From Echiichthys vipera (taxonomy: Eukaryota; Chordata; Actinopteri; Perciformes; Trachinidae), in assembly GCA_963691815.1 (NCBI GenBank), contig OY829656.1:14649476-14713475 (forward strand): a stretch of DNA of 64,000 nucleotides. Reading direction: 5' to 3'. This document shows positions 24,400-43,870 of the stretch, piece after piece. A model generated the notes under the pieces. That model had not been told where the DNA came from. It searched no databases and was given only the letters and a program-made list of their open reading frames with translations. Position 1 is the stretch's first letter; every line of letters starts with the position of its first letter. A program made the translations under genes and the position numbers.

Positions 24400-24670
24400 G
24401 CTGTGCTAGCAGATATCTAAAGGTGTTCAAATAATAGTTTGACATTTCGGAAACTGTAGCACAAACACTGGAATCAAGGGGAAGCAGCTAGCCAAGCTCC
24501 ACACATCCAAAGCTCACTAATTAACACTCTACAACTCCAGGCTTACAAGTCTATATGCTGAGCTAGGCTAACCGGCTGCTGGCTGTAGCTTCAGACATGG
24601 TATCAATTGTCTCATCCAATTCTTCAGCAAGAAAGCAAGTAAAAGACATTACCTAAAGTGACAAACGAGT
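24400..24670. mobile_element. Interspersed repeat, shared with 9535-9800
   Basis: Carries AAGGGGAAGCAGCTAGCC, CCAAAGCTCACTAATTAACAC, GCTAGGCTAACCGGCTGCTGG and GCAAGAAAGCAAG, in the order I associate with a common percomorph repeat. The last two blocks match 9535-9800. Confidence 0.6.
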
Positions 24671-26804
24671 CCTTAAAAATACTGTTCAGGGTGTTAACAT
24701 CTCCACTGATAGGGCACAACATGTTAGTCGGTTTCTTCACAGTGTTTTACATTCATACCCAGCTGAGCATATAAATGCACTTGAAAAACCCATACTGGCT
24801 TATAGTTGTATTATAGTTTCCTGACATCTGTCAAGGTCTTGTTTGTGTGAAATATTGTGTGATGTGGAAACGCAAAGCCTGAACAGTGTACATTATTTAA
24901 AACAAAACTCAGTTGGCTGGAGTCTCATAGGCTCAACTGCCAAAAGGCATATATACAGTATAGTGTACTTTGCTCTCCCTCCTCCAGTTCTTTGGACTGA
25001 TTTGTTTAACAGTTTCTTACAAATAAATGCTGCAACATTTATGTAAGAGTTTGCTTAATGTATGAAAAGGGATCCTGGAATAATTTCCCATGCAAAGATC
25101 GGACCACGGCTCCCGTAGCTGAGCTAAACAGGACACCTGCATGAAAAACAGACATGGAAATTAGGAACAGGGTTACTTTTAACATCTTTAGGTCATTGTT
25201 TAGGCTAAAATAAAAGTCATAAAGTATTAAATACACATGACTTTGGACTGTTTAATTTTGCAGGAGTCACCTTTTGGTGTTCTCTTCCAACCTGCTCTGT
25301 CTGGAAGGATCACAGTAGGTGTTAGCTGGAGGTGATAAAACGGCACCATCCTGCTCTCATCAGAGCCAGCACAGACAGAAATAGAAGGCTCAAATGGATT
25401 TAATTACACCAAATGTCACACAGCTGAAGATTAGGAAGAAGACAACTCATCTCGCAGAGTATAACGAGAAAATCGTAATAATTAGCCCCACAGGAAAATA
25501 TCCATCAAAATAAGAGAGCAGAGAACATACAGTTTGAGCAATAAATTAAATGTTATGGCTGCAACAGTGGTGGGCTTTTGTGAGGATTGTTTAAATCAAT
25601 AAAAGTTACTATTTTCTGTTGCAGCTGTCATTGTTTTTAATAAAATCCAATTATTTTGGATTAAGTTTCTTTGCAGTGAAGAAACCCCAGCTGAATAGTT
25701 TCTTTGTAAATCACATCTGTAAAAATGTGCACTTGAACCTGATTATCAGGTGACTACCTCACTTTTAGTCAATAGGAGTATTTTATTTGTTTTGTTTACA
25801 ATATAAGTAAATGTTTTTTTTGTTTTTTTTATTATTGGTTGATACACTACAGCCTAAAACAGAGCCTGACCATATATTCCATATTCATGAGTGATCTTTT
25901 ATTTATAGAGTGTAGAAGTTTGGGACTCAATGAACCTCAGCTTTTCAGAGTTGAACATTTAAAATATCATGTGCTGCTCATAAATCTTTGAGTAGTTTGG
26001 CATGTTCCTATATGAACTAGTGATGTTGACATTACAGAGTTTCTGGGTACCTATAATAAACAGTGTCACAAGAATCACTGTGAAAACATAATCTGATGGC
26101 AAACAAAGTTGGTTTAATTGAACAGGATGACAAGAGGAAATCTAAATGTCAGTTAATTAGGATGATAAACCCTCTCACAGGAACACACTATAAACAGTGA
26201 AGCAGCTTGCAGCCTGACAAACACATTTTTATTGTTCTGGAGGTGCAGCTATCAGGGTTGCAATTGAAGTTTGCCATGGTGCACCCTGGTGTTCAAAGTG
26301 CCAATTTACGCACAGTCTTAGACAGTCCCAGAGATAGATATTGTGTCTGGAGTACCATAACAGTACATTACAATCACAGGGATCTGCTTCTAGTTATACA
26401 TCAGAGCAACTTAAAAACAACAACAAAAAGGTAGTGACACTGTTGATGTCATTGCAGGTCTGTTAATATTTTTTGATTTTACTCTGAAGTTACATTTAAC
26501 CTTAGTTGCTCTGGAAATGTGTGTTTCTTTTTCATCATATTTCTTAATTTCATTTTTTTCTTGTTTCAATGTCTCAATACAGACTGACTCAATGTTTTTC
26601 ATTCCTACCTAAAAGTAATGCAATATATTATTTTTATAGAATCCACAGTATTAATAGAGCAGGAAAAAGTCTGCATAAGAAGAGGTCAGGGAGGATGGAA
26701 GGTTCAAATAAACACAGGATTTTTACCCAGAAGACCACTTTCTGTGTTCTATGTGAAAGAAAAACTCAGCGTTGACTTATTTGAACTTACTTTTGTTATG
26801 TAAC
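24671..26804. other. No gene seen
   Basis: AT-rich, no recognised gene or element. Short ORFs only. Confidence 0.45.
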
Positions 26805-26885
26805 TTCGACTAACATTATGTAACACCCAAACCGTAATCTTTTCCTAAACCTAACTAATCTGTCTTGTTGTCTAAACAGGTTCTG
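26805..26885 (-). mobile_element. Interspersed repeat fragment (GTTTAGGCAACA family)
   Basis: On the minus strand it reads GTTTAGACAACAAGA, then TTAGGTTTAGGAAAAGATTA. These motifs recur at 43735-43760 and 59379-59410, so the three are probably fragments of one teleost repeat family. Confidence 0.45.
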
Positions 26886-28126
26886 CACTGCGTTGCTGAA
26901 AATGTGTTGGATAGTGCACAAGAAATTTTGCATCATTTTTCTTAGATATCATTTGAACCGATTTTTTGGTATGAGGATACGTTGTAAAATATGTCAGTAT
27001 TCACTCAAACAGAACTGTTGCATGATTAATTTCGCCTCCTTGCCTCTGATTCTATATGAGTTGTGAGATATACAAGCAGCTGCAGTGATATGGCTCATGT
27101 CCTTGCTGTGAAATTATCCATCTGCAGGTATGTCTGTCTGCATCACAGGCATCCTCTCACTCATTCTCTCCTCTACTCCCCAAATGAGCAAAAGCGCCTC
27201 ATTTACTCAGGCTTCAAAGGCACTGCCTTTTCTCCCATATGACTTGGCTTCCCAGGGGGAAGTCTGTCTTTCCCTTTAAATCCCAACCAAACAGGCTTTG
27301 ATGGCATCTTTGTGTATTACATGAGTCAACTACATTCCACTGAGAAAAATATGCATGCTCTGTAGTAGCAGCCATGATATAAAGTGGGAAAGAACTCAAA
27401 CTTGGCACCATTCAAGTCCTCATAAAAGAAATGGATGCCTTTGCACAACTTTGCTGAATTATGTGTTAAGTGTATTAAAAGCCATGTCAGACATCAGATC
27501 TTACAAGTCTTCTCAGTGTGAATCTTCAACCAAAAGAAGAAGATCTGTGGTATGATGTAATACAAATCATACAAGGTGACATTTTTTTCAGCGTGCTTTG
27601 TAAATTTCTTGGGGAAGATTCTGTTAATGGTATAGGAATGGATTTTCACTGGTTTGGAGGGAACACAGTTGATTCAATATAAAGATTATTTAATTGTTTT
27701 TTCAAAAGATTGAAGGGTGATTGCATATTATTGACAACTGGTGCTGAAGCATTTAGCATTATTGATATACGATGGTAAGCAGCACACCTGACTCGTCTTG
27801 TCTATCCGCTCGGGAGAAGTTGAACGTCTGCAAATGCAAACAGAGACACAACAGTGAAGCACATCACTATTGAACAATGAAGTAAACATCAGGCAGTACA
27901 CTCCTGGGAGTTGCTGTCATCTTTGACTGTCTTTTGTATTTTTATTATATTAAAGATGCTTTTTGATGACTAACGGCAGAGCATTTCATTGATCCAAAAG
28001 GAGTTGTTTAAAAATAATTGGGACTCTGAGGTGGATTTTTATATCTTTTTCACATTAAATCTTGAGTTTGCAGAAAGCACTCTGGAATCTGCATGACTGG
28101 GCATTTAATATTAATTGTATACTTCT
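26886..28126. other. No gene seen
   Basis: No supported feature; AT-rich and apparently unique. Confidence 0.45.
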
Positions 28127-28430
28127 GGGCTACACGGTGGTGTAGTGGTTAGCACTGTCGCCTCACAGCCAGAAGGTCCCTAGTTCAAAATGCCGGCTGG
28201 GGCCTTTCTGTGTGGAGTTTGCATGTTCTCCCTGTGTCTGTGTGGGTTTTCTCCGGGTACTCCGGTTTCCTCCCACAATCCAAAAGACATGCATGTGTTA
28301 GGTTCATTGATGGCTCTGAAATTGCCCGTAGGTGTGAATGGTTGTCTGTCTCTGTTCGTCTCTATCTGCCCTGTGATAGACTGGCGTCCTGTCCAGGGTG
28401 TACCCCGCCTCACGCCCGATGTCAGCTGTG
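28127..28430 (+). mobile_element. tRNA-headed SINE, 3'-truncated
   Basis: The head GTGTAGTGGTTAGCACTG and the decayed B-box region AGTTCAAAATGC are tRNA-like. The body holds TTTGCATGTTCTCCCTGTG, CGGGTACTCCGGTTTCCTCC and GTAGGTGTGAATGGTTG, all diagnostic of a very common teleost element. The distal part GGGTGTACCCCGCCTCACGCC matches the inverted copy at 12150-12328. The copy stops in GATGTCAGCTG, losing the expected GGATCAGCTCCAGC end. The break falls at the palindrome at 28431. Confidence 0.85.
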
Positions 28431-28474
28431 GTCTAAACAGCAGTGCATGCATGTGCATGCACTGCTGTTTAGAC
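28431..28474. repeat. 44-bp near-perfect palindrome
   Basis: Two exact 21-bp inverted arms (28431-28451 and 28454-28474, starting GTCTAAACAGCAGTGCATGC) surround a TG centre. With only two central bases the DNA can extrude as a cruciform. The left arm begins one base after the last SINE-matching positions. Confidence 0.95.
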
Positions 28475-35424
<6,950 letters not shown>

Positions 35425-36070
35425 CTTCTATTTTTGCTGTTTTGTAAACTTTACTAAAACACATTCACCTCTCTACTTCATGTCTATCCCTTATTTGTTA
35501 CCCTCTGAAATCCATACACACACACACATGGTCCTATTACGCTTCTGCCCTTACTACAAGCCTGACTCAGAAGTTGGAACTTCCGGATTTCCGATTACAA
35601 GTGAACGCAGCAGACCAAACACTGTCAGCACCGTCACTGACGTGGTGGCACATTTGCATTTAGAGAGAGAATGTCGCCACAGACACACAGCTTGGAATAC
35701 CTGGAAAAAGGCAACAAGAGCTTTCATTAGTGGGTCATATGATCAATCACCATTGTTTTAACTTACTCTTAGATAGATAGTAACTTAGCAGACAATTAAC
35801 TTGATGAAAATCATTCGGATTATAACTTTGATATTCATCAAGAGCTTCAATTTTCTGCGGGGTTTTTTTTGCATCCATGAGCATTGTTCTACCACTCAAC
35901 ATGCAAAACATCATCAACCAAAATGGCATCTGATAAGCTGATTCACTTCGTCTCCCAGCACAAACCACTTTACGACAAACGAATAAAGAACGCAGAGATG
36001 TGACATTTAAAGATAGATTGTGGCAGGTGATCGCAGAACAGCTTAAAAGCAGGGATTGTATACGGAGTGA
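35425..36070 (+). mobile_element. Transposon family copy B with MADF remnant
   Basis: The first 400 bp matches copy A (15430-15950, minus) block by block, including TACAAGCCTGACTCA, ATTACAAGTGAACGCAGCA, CATTGTTTTAACTTACTCTT, AGACAATTAA and GATGAAAATC. The sequence then runs into a broken MADF-like ORF at 35922. MADF/Myb-like proteins are the second ORF of PIF/Harbinger transposons, so a Harbinger-type origin is plausible. No terminal inverted repeats or target duplication were located. Confidence 0.55.
35922..36068 (+). pseudogene. MADF (Myb/SANT-like) domain remnant
   Basis: From the ATG at 35922 the frame reads MASDKLIHFVSQHKPLYDKR. After a one-base frameshift near 35985 it continues in the next frame as DVTFKDRLWQVIAEQLKSR. 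The pattern LI..V..H..LYDK...(K/R)D...W..IAEQL is the MADF consensus, a DNA-binding helical domain of transposon accessory proteins and some transcription factors. Stops follow soon after, and no further domain is seen. The longest minus-strand open frame in the window (35747-36232) overlaps it and is a shadow. A decayed single-exon host gene is less likely, because the upstream flank is repetitive. Confidence 0.6.
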
Positions 36071-37894
36071 ATCACTTTGACAGAAGTGATTGTGCTCTAG
36101 ATAGCTAAACGAAAGCTTCTTGCTAATGTCATTCATGCATTTGCCATGTTTGGGACTAGCACGAGCCAAGTGAAGAAGTGATAGGACCACAAAACCATCC
36201 TCACTCTCATATTGCCAATTTTCCCAATGCATAGAACATTTAAAATCTTTTGCCTCAGTGTGAAAGTTTCAATTATATTTCAAAGAGTTATCGTCAAGAT
36301 TGATTGTGTTACATGCTAAATTGGGTACTTAAATGCAGCCTCTGAATCAGTCAGTGACATATGGAAAAGCACTACAAGCTATGCTTAAAGATTCTTGGCT
36401 AAACTCTTATATAAATGTGCGCTTTCCAAACAGCCATTTACAGGCCCTCTCACTGAATCTTTGGAATCTGATGAGGGAGAAAGGTCTTTTTTTATTGATA
36501 TGGAGCATGGTGTGTCCTCCTTTCCTTGGGGCAGAGTTGGCATAGGCTTGTGTGACTCATTAATCTGTTAGATTGGAACATTCGAAAGCCATGTCCCCTT
36601 CTCCCGCAGTGTGATTCCTTTGATGAAACAGCTTCTTGGAATCCACAGGGGCCAAGAGAGGCTATAACTTATGTTTTCAATTACAAGAATATTCCATTTC
36701 ACAAGTGGCACATTGCATGCTGCATCTGTCCGTGCTATTTGCATCAACATCGTCTAGTTTCATTTGTCACAATCAGGCCCAGATCTACAGGGAGACATAG
36801 ATTGGCTACATCCCCACTTGAGGTCTGCAGCCTGTTCCCAGGCTCTGACTAAAAATATGAAGTAACACAGTTTATTTTCTGCTTATTTCTCATATGTCCC
36901 CATTTAGAATGGTTTAGCCCTTAGAATTGCTGTCATTGCTAACCTCATGACCTGGATCAGCAGGTTCATGCTTTCACCTCCAACTCCCGCAACCTGCCAC
37001 ATCTATTTCCTGAAGTGGGGAGAAAGTAGCTCTTGCCACTCACTAGTGCAGCAATGAGGATGTGAGACAACGACCCTGCCTTATCCAAGTCCAGCATGAT
37101 CCACATCTAAGTCATGATGTCAGTGTCCGACCTTCTCCACTCATCAGTTCCTGATCTGATTTGGTCATAGCTGGAGACATTGCCTTGTGGAGTTTGAATC
37201 AGAGCATTGCTATCCTACAGAACAATAATCATCTAGATGTTGTGTCTTAAGACACGTGGAAAAAATGTATGCATTGACACATTTTGATGGCAGTGTATGG
37301 CTAAAGTAGTCAGAACTCATCCTTTACTGTATGTACATTTTAGTGAGGTACTCTGCGGAGGAGTCCAACCTATACAGTTTATCCTCAGGCATAAAGGGTA
37401 GCCTGAAAAAAGAACTTATTGATTGGTCTTGGCTTTTCGCCATTTGGGCTAGTCAGCTAAAAATGTACCAACAGCAGAAACAGCCACCATCTCATATTGC
37501 TCTTGTCTGCTGAGATTCAGGACACCAATTTGCATTTTTTCCACTGCCCGAGAAAGAGATGCTGGCCAAAGATGTGTTCACAAAGAAACTTGAAATTAAC
37601 AGCTGATATATATGGTAAATGGTGGCAGTTTCTCCGAGCCAGTCCTAGAGACTAGCTTCCCTGAGTTTGCTTGCTGATTTCACTCGAATCCTGGTAAGAC
37701 ACGCACAATAATGTCTTTAAATTAAAATAGCCCTCTGCTACTAGTGTAGATAATTCAGTTGTGTTGTATGTTATAGTGCCCCTGTGCTGTCATAAAGCAT
37801 TAAGTCATTTGTCAGCTTTTCACATTTATACAGGTCTTGGAATGCCACACAAGACTGTTATGACATAAAAACTGGTAGAAATTGGCATGAAAGT
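36071..37894. other. No gene seen
   Basis: Apparently unique. ATTTGCAT octamer-like sites near 36738 and a GC-balanced tract at 36550-36780 suggest possible noncoding conservation, unproven. The part at 37775-37910 has scattered GTCATGACA/TTATGACA words like a teleost repeat. Confidence 0.4.
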
Positions 37895-38167
37895 CATGAC
37901 ACAGTACCTACAGACTCAAGCTGGGCTGGAGTAGCTGGACTAGTGGCCGCCGGAGATGGAGATGTGGCTGGACTTTGACCCCTGACATTAAGCCACTGGA
38001 TACAGGAAGAAAGAGTGCTAACCTGCTCTTCTAGCCATCTGATGGGTGGCAAGAAGCTTCTGAACCGTGGTGGTAAGTTCAGCCATTCTCTTCTCTGTGT
38101 GCCTAAATCTGTCATCCCCCCATGAATTGTCACTCAGCCCTGAGCGTTCTGTCTCTGCTGGGTCCAT
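37895..38167 (-). pseudogene. Gypsy-type gag N-terminus, broken
   Basis: The minus-strand ATG at 38165-38167 starts MDPAETERSGLSDNSWGDD, then EKRMAELTTTVQKLLATHQ. A frameshift near 38030 moves to a frame reading LEEQVSTLSSCIQ, then a Pro/Ala/Ser-rich stretch (SPATSPSPAATSPATPAQLE). An MDPAE start, a coiled-coil-like segment and a proline-rich linker are typical of gag in fish Ty3/gypsy LTR retrotransposons. Gag would form the particle shell. Capsid, nucleocapsid and pol are absent, and no LTR is seen next to it. It is a truncated, frameshifted relic. Confidence 0.5.
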
Positions 38168-41100
38168 TTATGCCTGATTGCTGCTGTACGCCTGTGACAC
38201 TGGCTCAAGTACAGAGAGAAGGCAGAGGTTGCCAGTATTTCAAAAAGGTTCACTAACAACTTTTAAAAAAGAAGAGAAAAAAGTGGAAGAAAATAACAAA
38301 CCTTGATTAATCCACCAGGCTGAAACTGGCCGACCTCCAACTTATGTCGCAAAGGTAACAGAAAATGACACTGCACTTACTCTAAGGCTTTTAAAACACA
38401 TACAACCAAACAAACAAGACAGGTTACTCTGATGATACTAGAAAGGTGTAGTCTAGAAGGTTCCAAGAATCAGTAAACTGCTATGGGAAACACATGACAA
38501 CATATTTACAAATTACAAAATAATTCATAAATGACATTACCTATCTTACTTTGGAGAAATTTGTAAAACCGCACGATTAAACACTGTAAATGGTTTGAAT
38601 CTTTGCCAAGTGAGGCAATAGGGTGTGCTTTTTTGCCATGTCCATTTTTTGTTGACATTTGTTGTGCAGTGTGGCAGCAAAGCAGCTTTGATGTATTTGC
38701 TTTTGGGCAGTAGTTAGTTAACTGACATGCATGTATCTAATATATTTGATCTATTGCAAAAGGGTATAATACATTTTTAGATCATCAAATATAAATACAG
38801 AGTGGCCATGTCTCAATAGAGACTGGTTTAAAGGCCTGTTAAAATGCATGCTGTGTGCAGACAGAGGAGACTAGTATTGTGCAGCTATGTATACTAATGT
38901 CACTGAGTTCCCAAATAAGGGCAGTGAAGGAAAGACTGGGCATCGTAAATCATACTGAAAAACAACGTCGTTTTCTGCATGCTGCATTCACTTCTGTGTT
39001 TTAGTTGACACCATGGATGACCCCCTGCATCTTAAGGAGTAACACCTGCCCTTCTTTAACACCTTACACACACCTTTGTAGTTGTTTTTCTGTGTGTCTA
39101 TGAATAAGGAATAAGAGTGTGTTAATGATTTTTCACAGTACCACAGGGTAGACTGCAAATAAATCATTAACTCATTTCACAGGGAGCAAAAACAGATACC
39201 CATATTTGCGGAGAGGTCTATCTATTCTAATGTGATAAAGAAGAGTAACAGCCCATGTTGTGCAACTAGCATCGCCGCTATTATCCTGCTTTCATGTTCA
39301 TTCATAAACCTGCTCAAGCATCGATTTAATGGCCTTGAGGGGTCCACTGTATGTCATTCAGGCATTATATATCACCTATATTATTTAAAATACTTAGTAA
39401 CAAGTCTGCGGCATATGCCATTCTCCCATGTAGTATTAGAGTATTGTTTTGATGGAAGAGATGATGTGGAAGTAATTTGTTGTTGGAGAGGAGATTAGAC
39501 TCCTCACTATTTGACAGGTGAATCAGTGTGGAGTCAGGACAACCCCCTACTCTCCTGGACCATCTTCCCACACCTAACCATCTTCATTTTTAGTATTTAC
39601 CATCTATCTTCAGTCTGTCTATGGATTCCCGACAAGTCCATTAAGCAAGAGACACCTTAATGGTTCTCAGCTGATGATGGAGAATCCCTTGTCTGATGAG
39701 AGAGGTGAAAAAGACTAAAAGTGTAACATCACTTTGACCTTTGGGTCTATATTCAGTCACAAAGATGGGCGGGTGAGGTGGATTGGCCTCATCACTCTCC
39801 TAAATCCCTGAAATGTCAGAAACTAGCTGACTGAAGTTTGAAAAGTGAAAAATTAGTTTTTCCTGATTTGCTTTTTAAATAGTTCTGATAATGCTATATG
39901 AGACAATAAAGAGGAAAGTGGCATAGTCTTAGAACAGAAAACACTTAAGGGATTATAGGGAGTGGGTCGTTACTGTGAATTAAACCATGACAGGGCGACT
40001 GGGAATTGAATGACCCTGCAGGGATTTCATTCACAATAATGGTCCACCCATCTCTAAATTATGCCGCTTATTACATGGCCACTTACTAAAGAAAGCAATA
40101 ATTTGACACAAAATGTTAATTTTAAAATGATTTTATTCAGTCATTCAGTGTCAATGAACTGCATCCATAGCAACCTTCTGTTATTCACAGCAGTGGTCTG
40201 CTATTCAGAAATAACAGACCGTACAATGCCGCATTTCACGAGTCAGAATCGAGTATTAAACAAAGTGGTGTGATAAAATCTCTTTGTGGAATTGTTGGTC
40301 TTTCCATGTTCCTATCATCCTGTCACCCTGAGAGTGAGCTGCATTACCTAAGTATATTTTCCAAGATGTAATAAAATAATGCTATAGGAAGAAAAGATAA
40401 CACAGTGACACAAGTTTGAGTAGAGGCCATTAACAAGGACAGGAAAATAAAGTTGGAAATGAGGCAACAGAAGTAAAAGAGAAGCACAGGGGACTGGAAA
40501 AGAGAAAACACAGGAGAACGCAGTACATGGACGAAGGAGGCCTATAGTGGCTCGGCTGGCAGGAGCCAAGAGCCACAGCTGAGTACTCTCCACTAAAGAT
40601 AACAACATCACCCCAGCTAGATTACAGGCCCCAGTGATGGGCTGAAGGCCCAGGCAGAGATTAACACTGGTTTTCAGGTCTTGCTGGGACCCCGTCCCAG
40701 TGCTAACACTTACAGAATGAAATATCTACAGGAGCACAAAGTAGAAGCCAGACCGCCTGTCCAATGAAGACTAAATGATCAGGTAATCTGGTTTACATGG
40801 CGGCTAAATGGCAAAGAGCTCCATCGTGGTTGATAGCTGCCAAAGGTTACCACTGCTGCGCCCTGTGATACTATTACAACTTTGGAGATAAAAAGAAATC
40901 AGTTAAGCTCAAATAAACAGAGCAGACACAAATATTTCAATGTGGGATGAGATATTTCATTATGTTGTTTAGATATGTATAATGTTCCAGCAGATGTTTT
41001 TTTTTTAAACCGTATGCTGTTCTTCACTTAATGCACATAATTTATCTACATACATTTTACACACACTTAAACCATTTGTAACAATTTCCCAATTAACAAA

Positions 41101-43724
41101 TAACCAAATTAATACTTTATATTACTCTGATGTGTATTTAGAAAAATAGAATAAAGTACTAGAGACTAAAATCAAGACTTATGTTACACAAACACACAAA
41201 ATACTCAATGGAATATTACCCTGAATCTCCCCCTAATTCATGTGTGGAAATAAGCCTTACTTCCAGCAAAGGGACTATATGGAACATTTTGAACTAGTGG
41301 CTATTGTATAGATAAATATAATATATAATACAATAATTAATAGTTTATAAATCTATAAAATATGGGTAGAAATGGAAAATTTCCAATGATAAAAGGCAAA
41401 TATTTTAGAAATGTAACAAAGAGAAGATGATTCAGAATTATCTCACCTACTCACACTATGTTAAAAGTATGATACATTTCCCAACTCAGATCTGACTACA
41501 AAAACTGTGTGTTGGATCTGCCTCATGAAAATGATCCATTTCAAATGCCAGGCAATATCTCAACCTTAGGGTAAGTTAACACTGCAGAACTGTAGTGGTA
41601 TCAATTACATTACACCCACCTTTCTGAACTCACTCCTCACATCAGAGCAACCCCAGCTGAAGAGCTGACCTGAAACACATTCCCTAAGTAATGGTGCAGC
41701 CATAACTGATGGCTGTGGTTGTTGGCAGGCACTCCACATTCTGCAAACTCTGCATTCACCCAGGACCCTATGACCATTATAGTTAAATATGCACTGTCTC
41801 ACACGGTTCACAACTTGAATAAGATCCAATTTAAGTGACCAAGGGATAGCCTTTAACTTTAAGTGTGCATTCCTAACAAAGGGATGAATCACATTGGTAT
41901 AGTAACCATGTTACACACAATGCAGGACTCCCAGAATGTTGTTAATCCCAAACAAACATTAAAATCATCAACTAACATTAACCAAGTCTGTCTCAAACAA
42001 AATAAAGTTGTTACTAAATTGGTTTGCCAAATATGTTTTGGAGGAATTGCAATGGCTGCCTGGATTATGCTAAATGGCAACATTGTTTCAAGTTGAGAGT
42101 GTGAAATCCTATCCGGCTGTTAAGTCTGGCGTAGCACCCTTTGAAAATATGATTTCCGAGTCCTAACGCTCTGTTGAAACAAAGCAGACAAAGGCCGACC
42201 ATGTGAACAATTATGATCACCTCTGTCATCCATTAGACATCTTTTTCCTCGATAAGAAAGAGGTAAAATGACAATTATGTTGTTTTTTTAAAAACTTAGA
42301 TATGTTCAAACAACGGAGAACACTGCACTGTGGTGGCGTAGAAATATGAGGCTCGAAAATATTTTGCATAACGCCTACAATTTCTTAACTGAGTTTATGA
42401 TTATTTTTCAGACTCAAATTACTTTCAGAAACATTTTTACAGATGTTGAATTGTTACTGGACATTTACAAGTGAATATCTGAATGAACATACTTCTACAT
42501 TATATGACAATAAGGAAATGTATCAGCAGCAAGCCCAGGCTAGAGTTTGAACAAACATTCAATACTACTGACACACAACATTTCCTGATACTGAATGGAT
42601 ACTTTAAATATTTAATGTGTTCAAATGGAAGGCATGCATGGAAATGAAATCATGAATACACTTATCTTAAACTCAAATCTGGTTAGCCTTAGATCAACAA
42701 GCATGACCCACCGGGAGCAAACGAGAGGGGGGGCTTTGGCTCATGCTTATTCAGTTTGTTTAAGACTTATTCCTTTATTTTTGTGCAAAATGCACATTTC
42801 AGCACTTGTTGTCTGTTGCTTGTGGTGTTGGTTGTGACAGTGTTGCTGCGTTAGTGTCTGAGTATGTGCATTGCTTCCAGAATGGAATCACATATTTCTG
42901 TGTGCATGTCGGTGTCTGTGTATTGGCTCTGAGGAAAAGACTCAGCAGACAGTGACTGAAACGCCTCTCCTCTGAGAGTATAGTAGCTAATAGCAATCCC
43001 AGTCCTTGAGTTTTGAGGTTATCCCATTCAATCACTCCTCTCCACTTCAGCAGACACATTACTGGGCTTCAAAAAAACATGGTACTGTGGTATAGCAATA
43101 GCATCTTAAACCATTGAATGGATCTTGGACTGAGGAATTTGTTCCTCTTGCTTGTGTTAAATTAAAACCATAAGAAATAATCCTATTGAGTGGGATTATT
43201 AGTCAAAGAAATGTGTTTTAAGGTGTCAAATATTCACTTCTGTGGTACTAAAAAGGAGGAATGAGACGACTATATGGAAAGCAGGCTGTAACGTTGTGCC
43301 ATCTGTGCTCTGTGCCAAAGGGAGACTCCTCCTATTCACACTGCTGTGATTTCCTCTGCATTCCAGCTCAAGGTGACTGACACTTACACAGTGGCCGTGC
43401 AACATGCTCAGAGAGCCATAGCTTAGTTCCTGACAGCAGGCACAAAGGTTTTGACAGGACATGACCCCACAGAGAATATAATACCAGGGTTGCTTCATGG
43501 GAATTTGCAAGTTATATATATTTTTTTAGAGAACAGAACTTTGAGCCTTAAAGAAAACTATTTAATTATAGACATTTGCATTTATTTATCCTTGAGTCAA
43601 GGATTGGAATTGGAATTAGAACTTTTTTTTTTTAAAGCAAAAGTATCTGCAAATCATTTTCATTCCAGTCTGTCACATACAGGACCCCTTGTCATCACTA
43701 CTAGCACTGCTCAATCCATTGATT
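38168..43724. other. Long gene-free stretch
   Basis: About 5.5 kb with no recognised gene, RNA or repeat. Frames below 100 codons are uncharacterised and appear random. Confidence 0.45.
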
Positions 43725-43870
43725 AAGCTTTGGTTAGGGTTAGGAAAAGATTATGAGTGGGGTTAAAATAAGTGAATTTGTGACTTAACTATATTAAGCG
43801 CAGGACACAAACAGGACAAAAACTGCTGTCGCCCAGGTGTAAGTCTTGTATTTGTTCAACCATACAGCAC
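43725..43870 (+). mobile_element. Interspersed repeat fragment (GGTTAGGAAAAGAT family)
   Basis: GGTTAGGGTTAGGAAAAGATTATG followed by GGGTTAAAATAAGTGAATTTGTGACTTAAC, and further on GTGTAAGTCTTGTATTTGTT, parallels 59379-59525 and the inverted piece at 26805-26885. Confidence 0.45.

Noticed and set aside
35747..36232. Longest open frame of the window (161 codons, minus)
   Set aside because: It has no recognisable domain and lies antisense to the MADF remnant and transposon copy B, which explain the sequence better.
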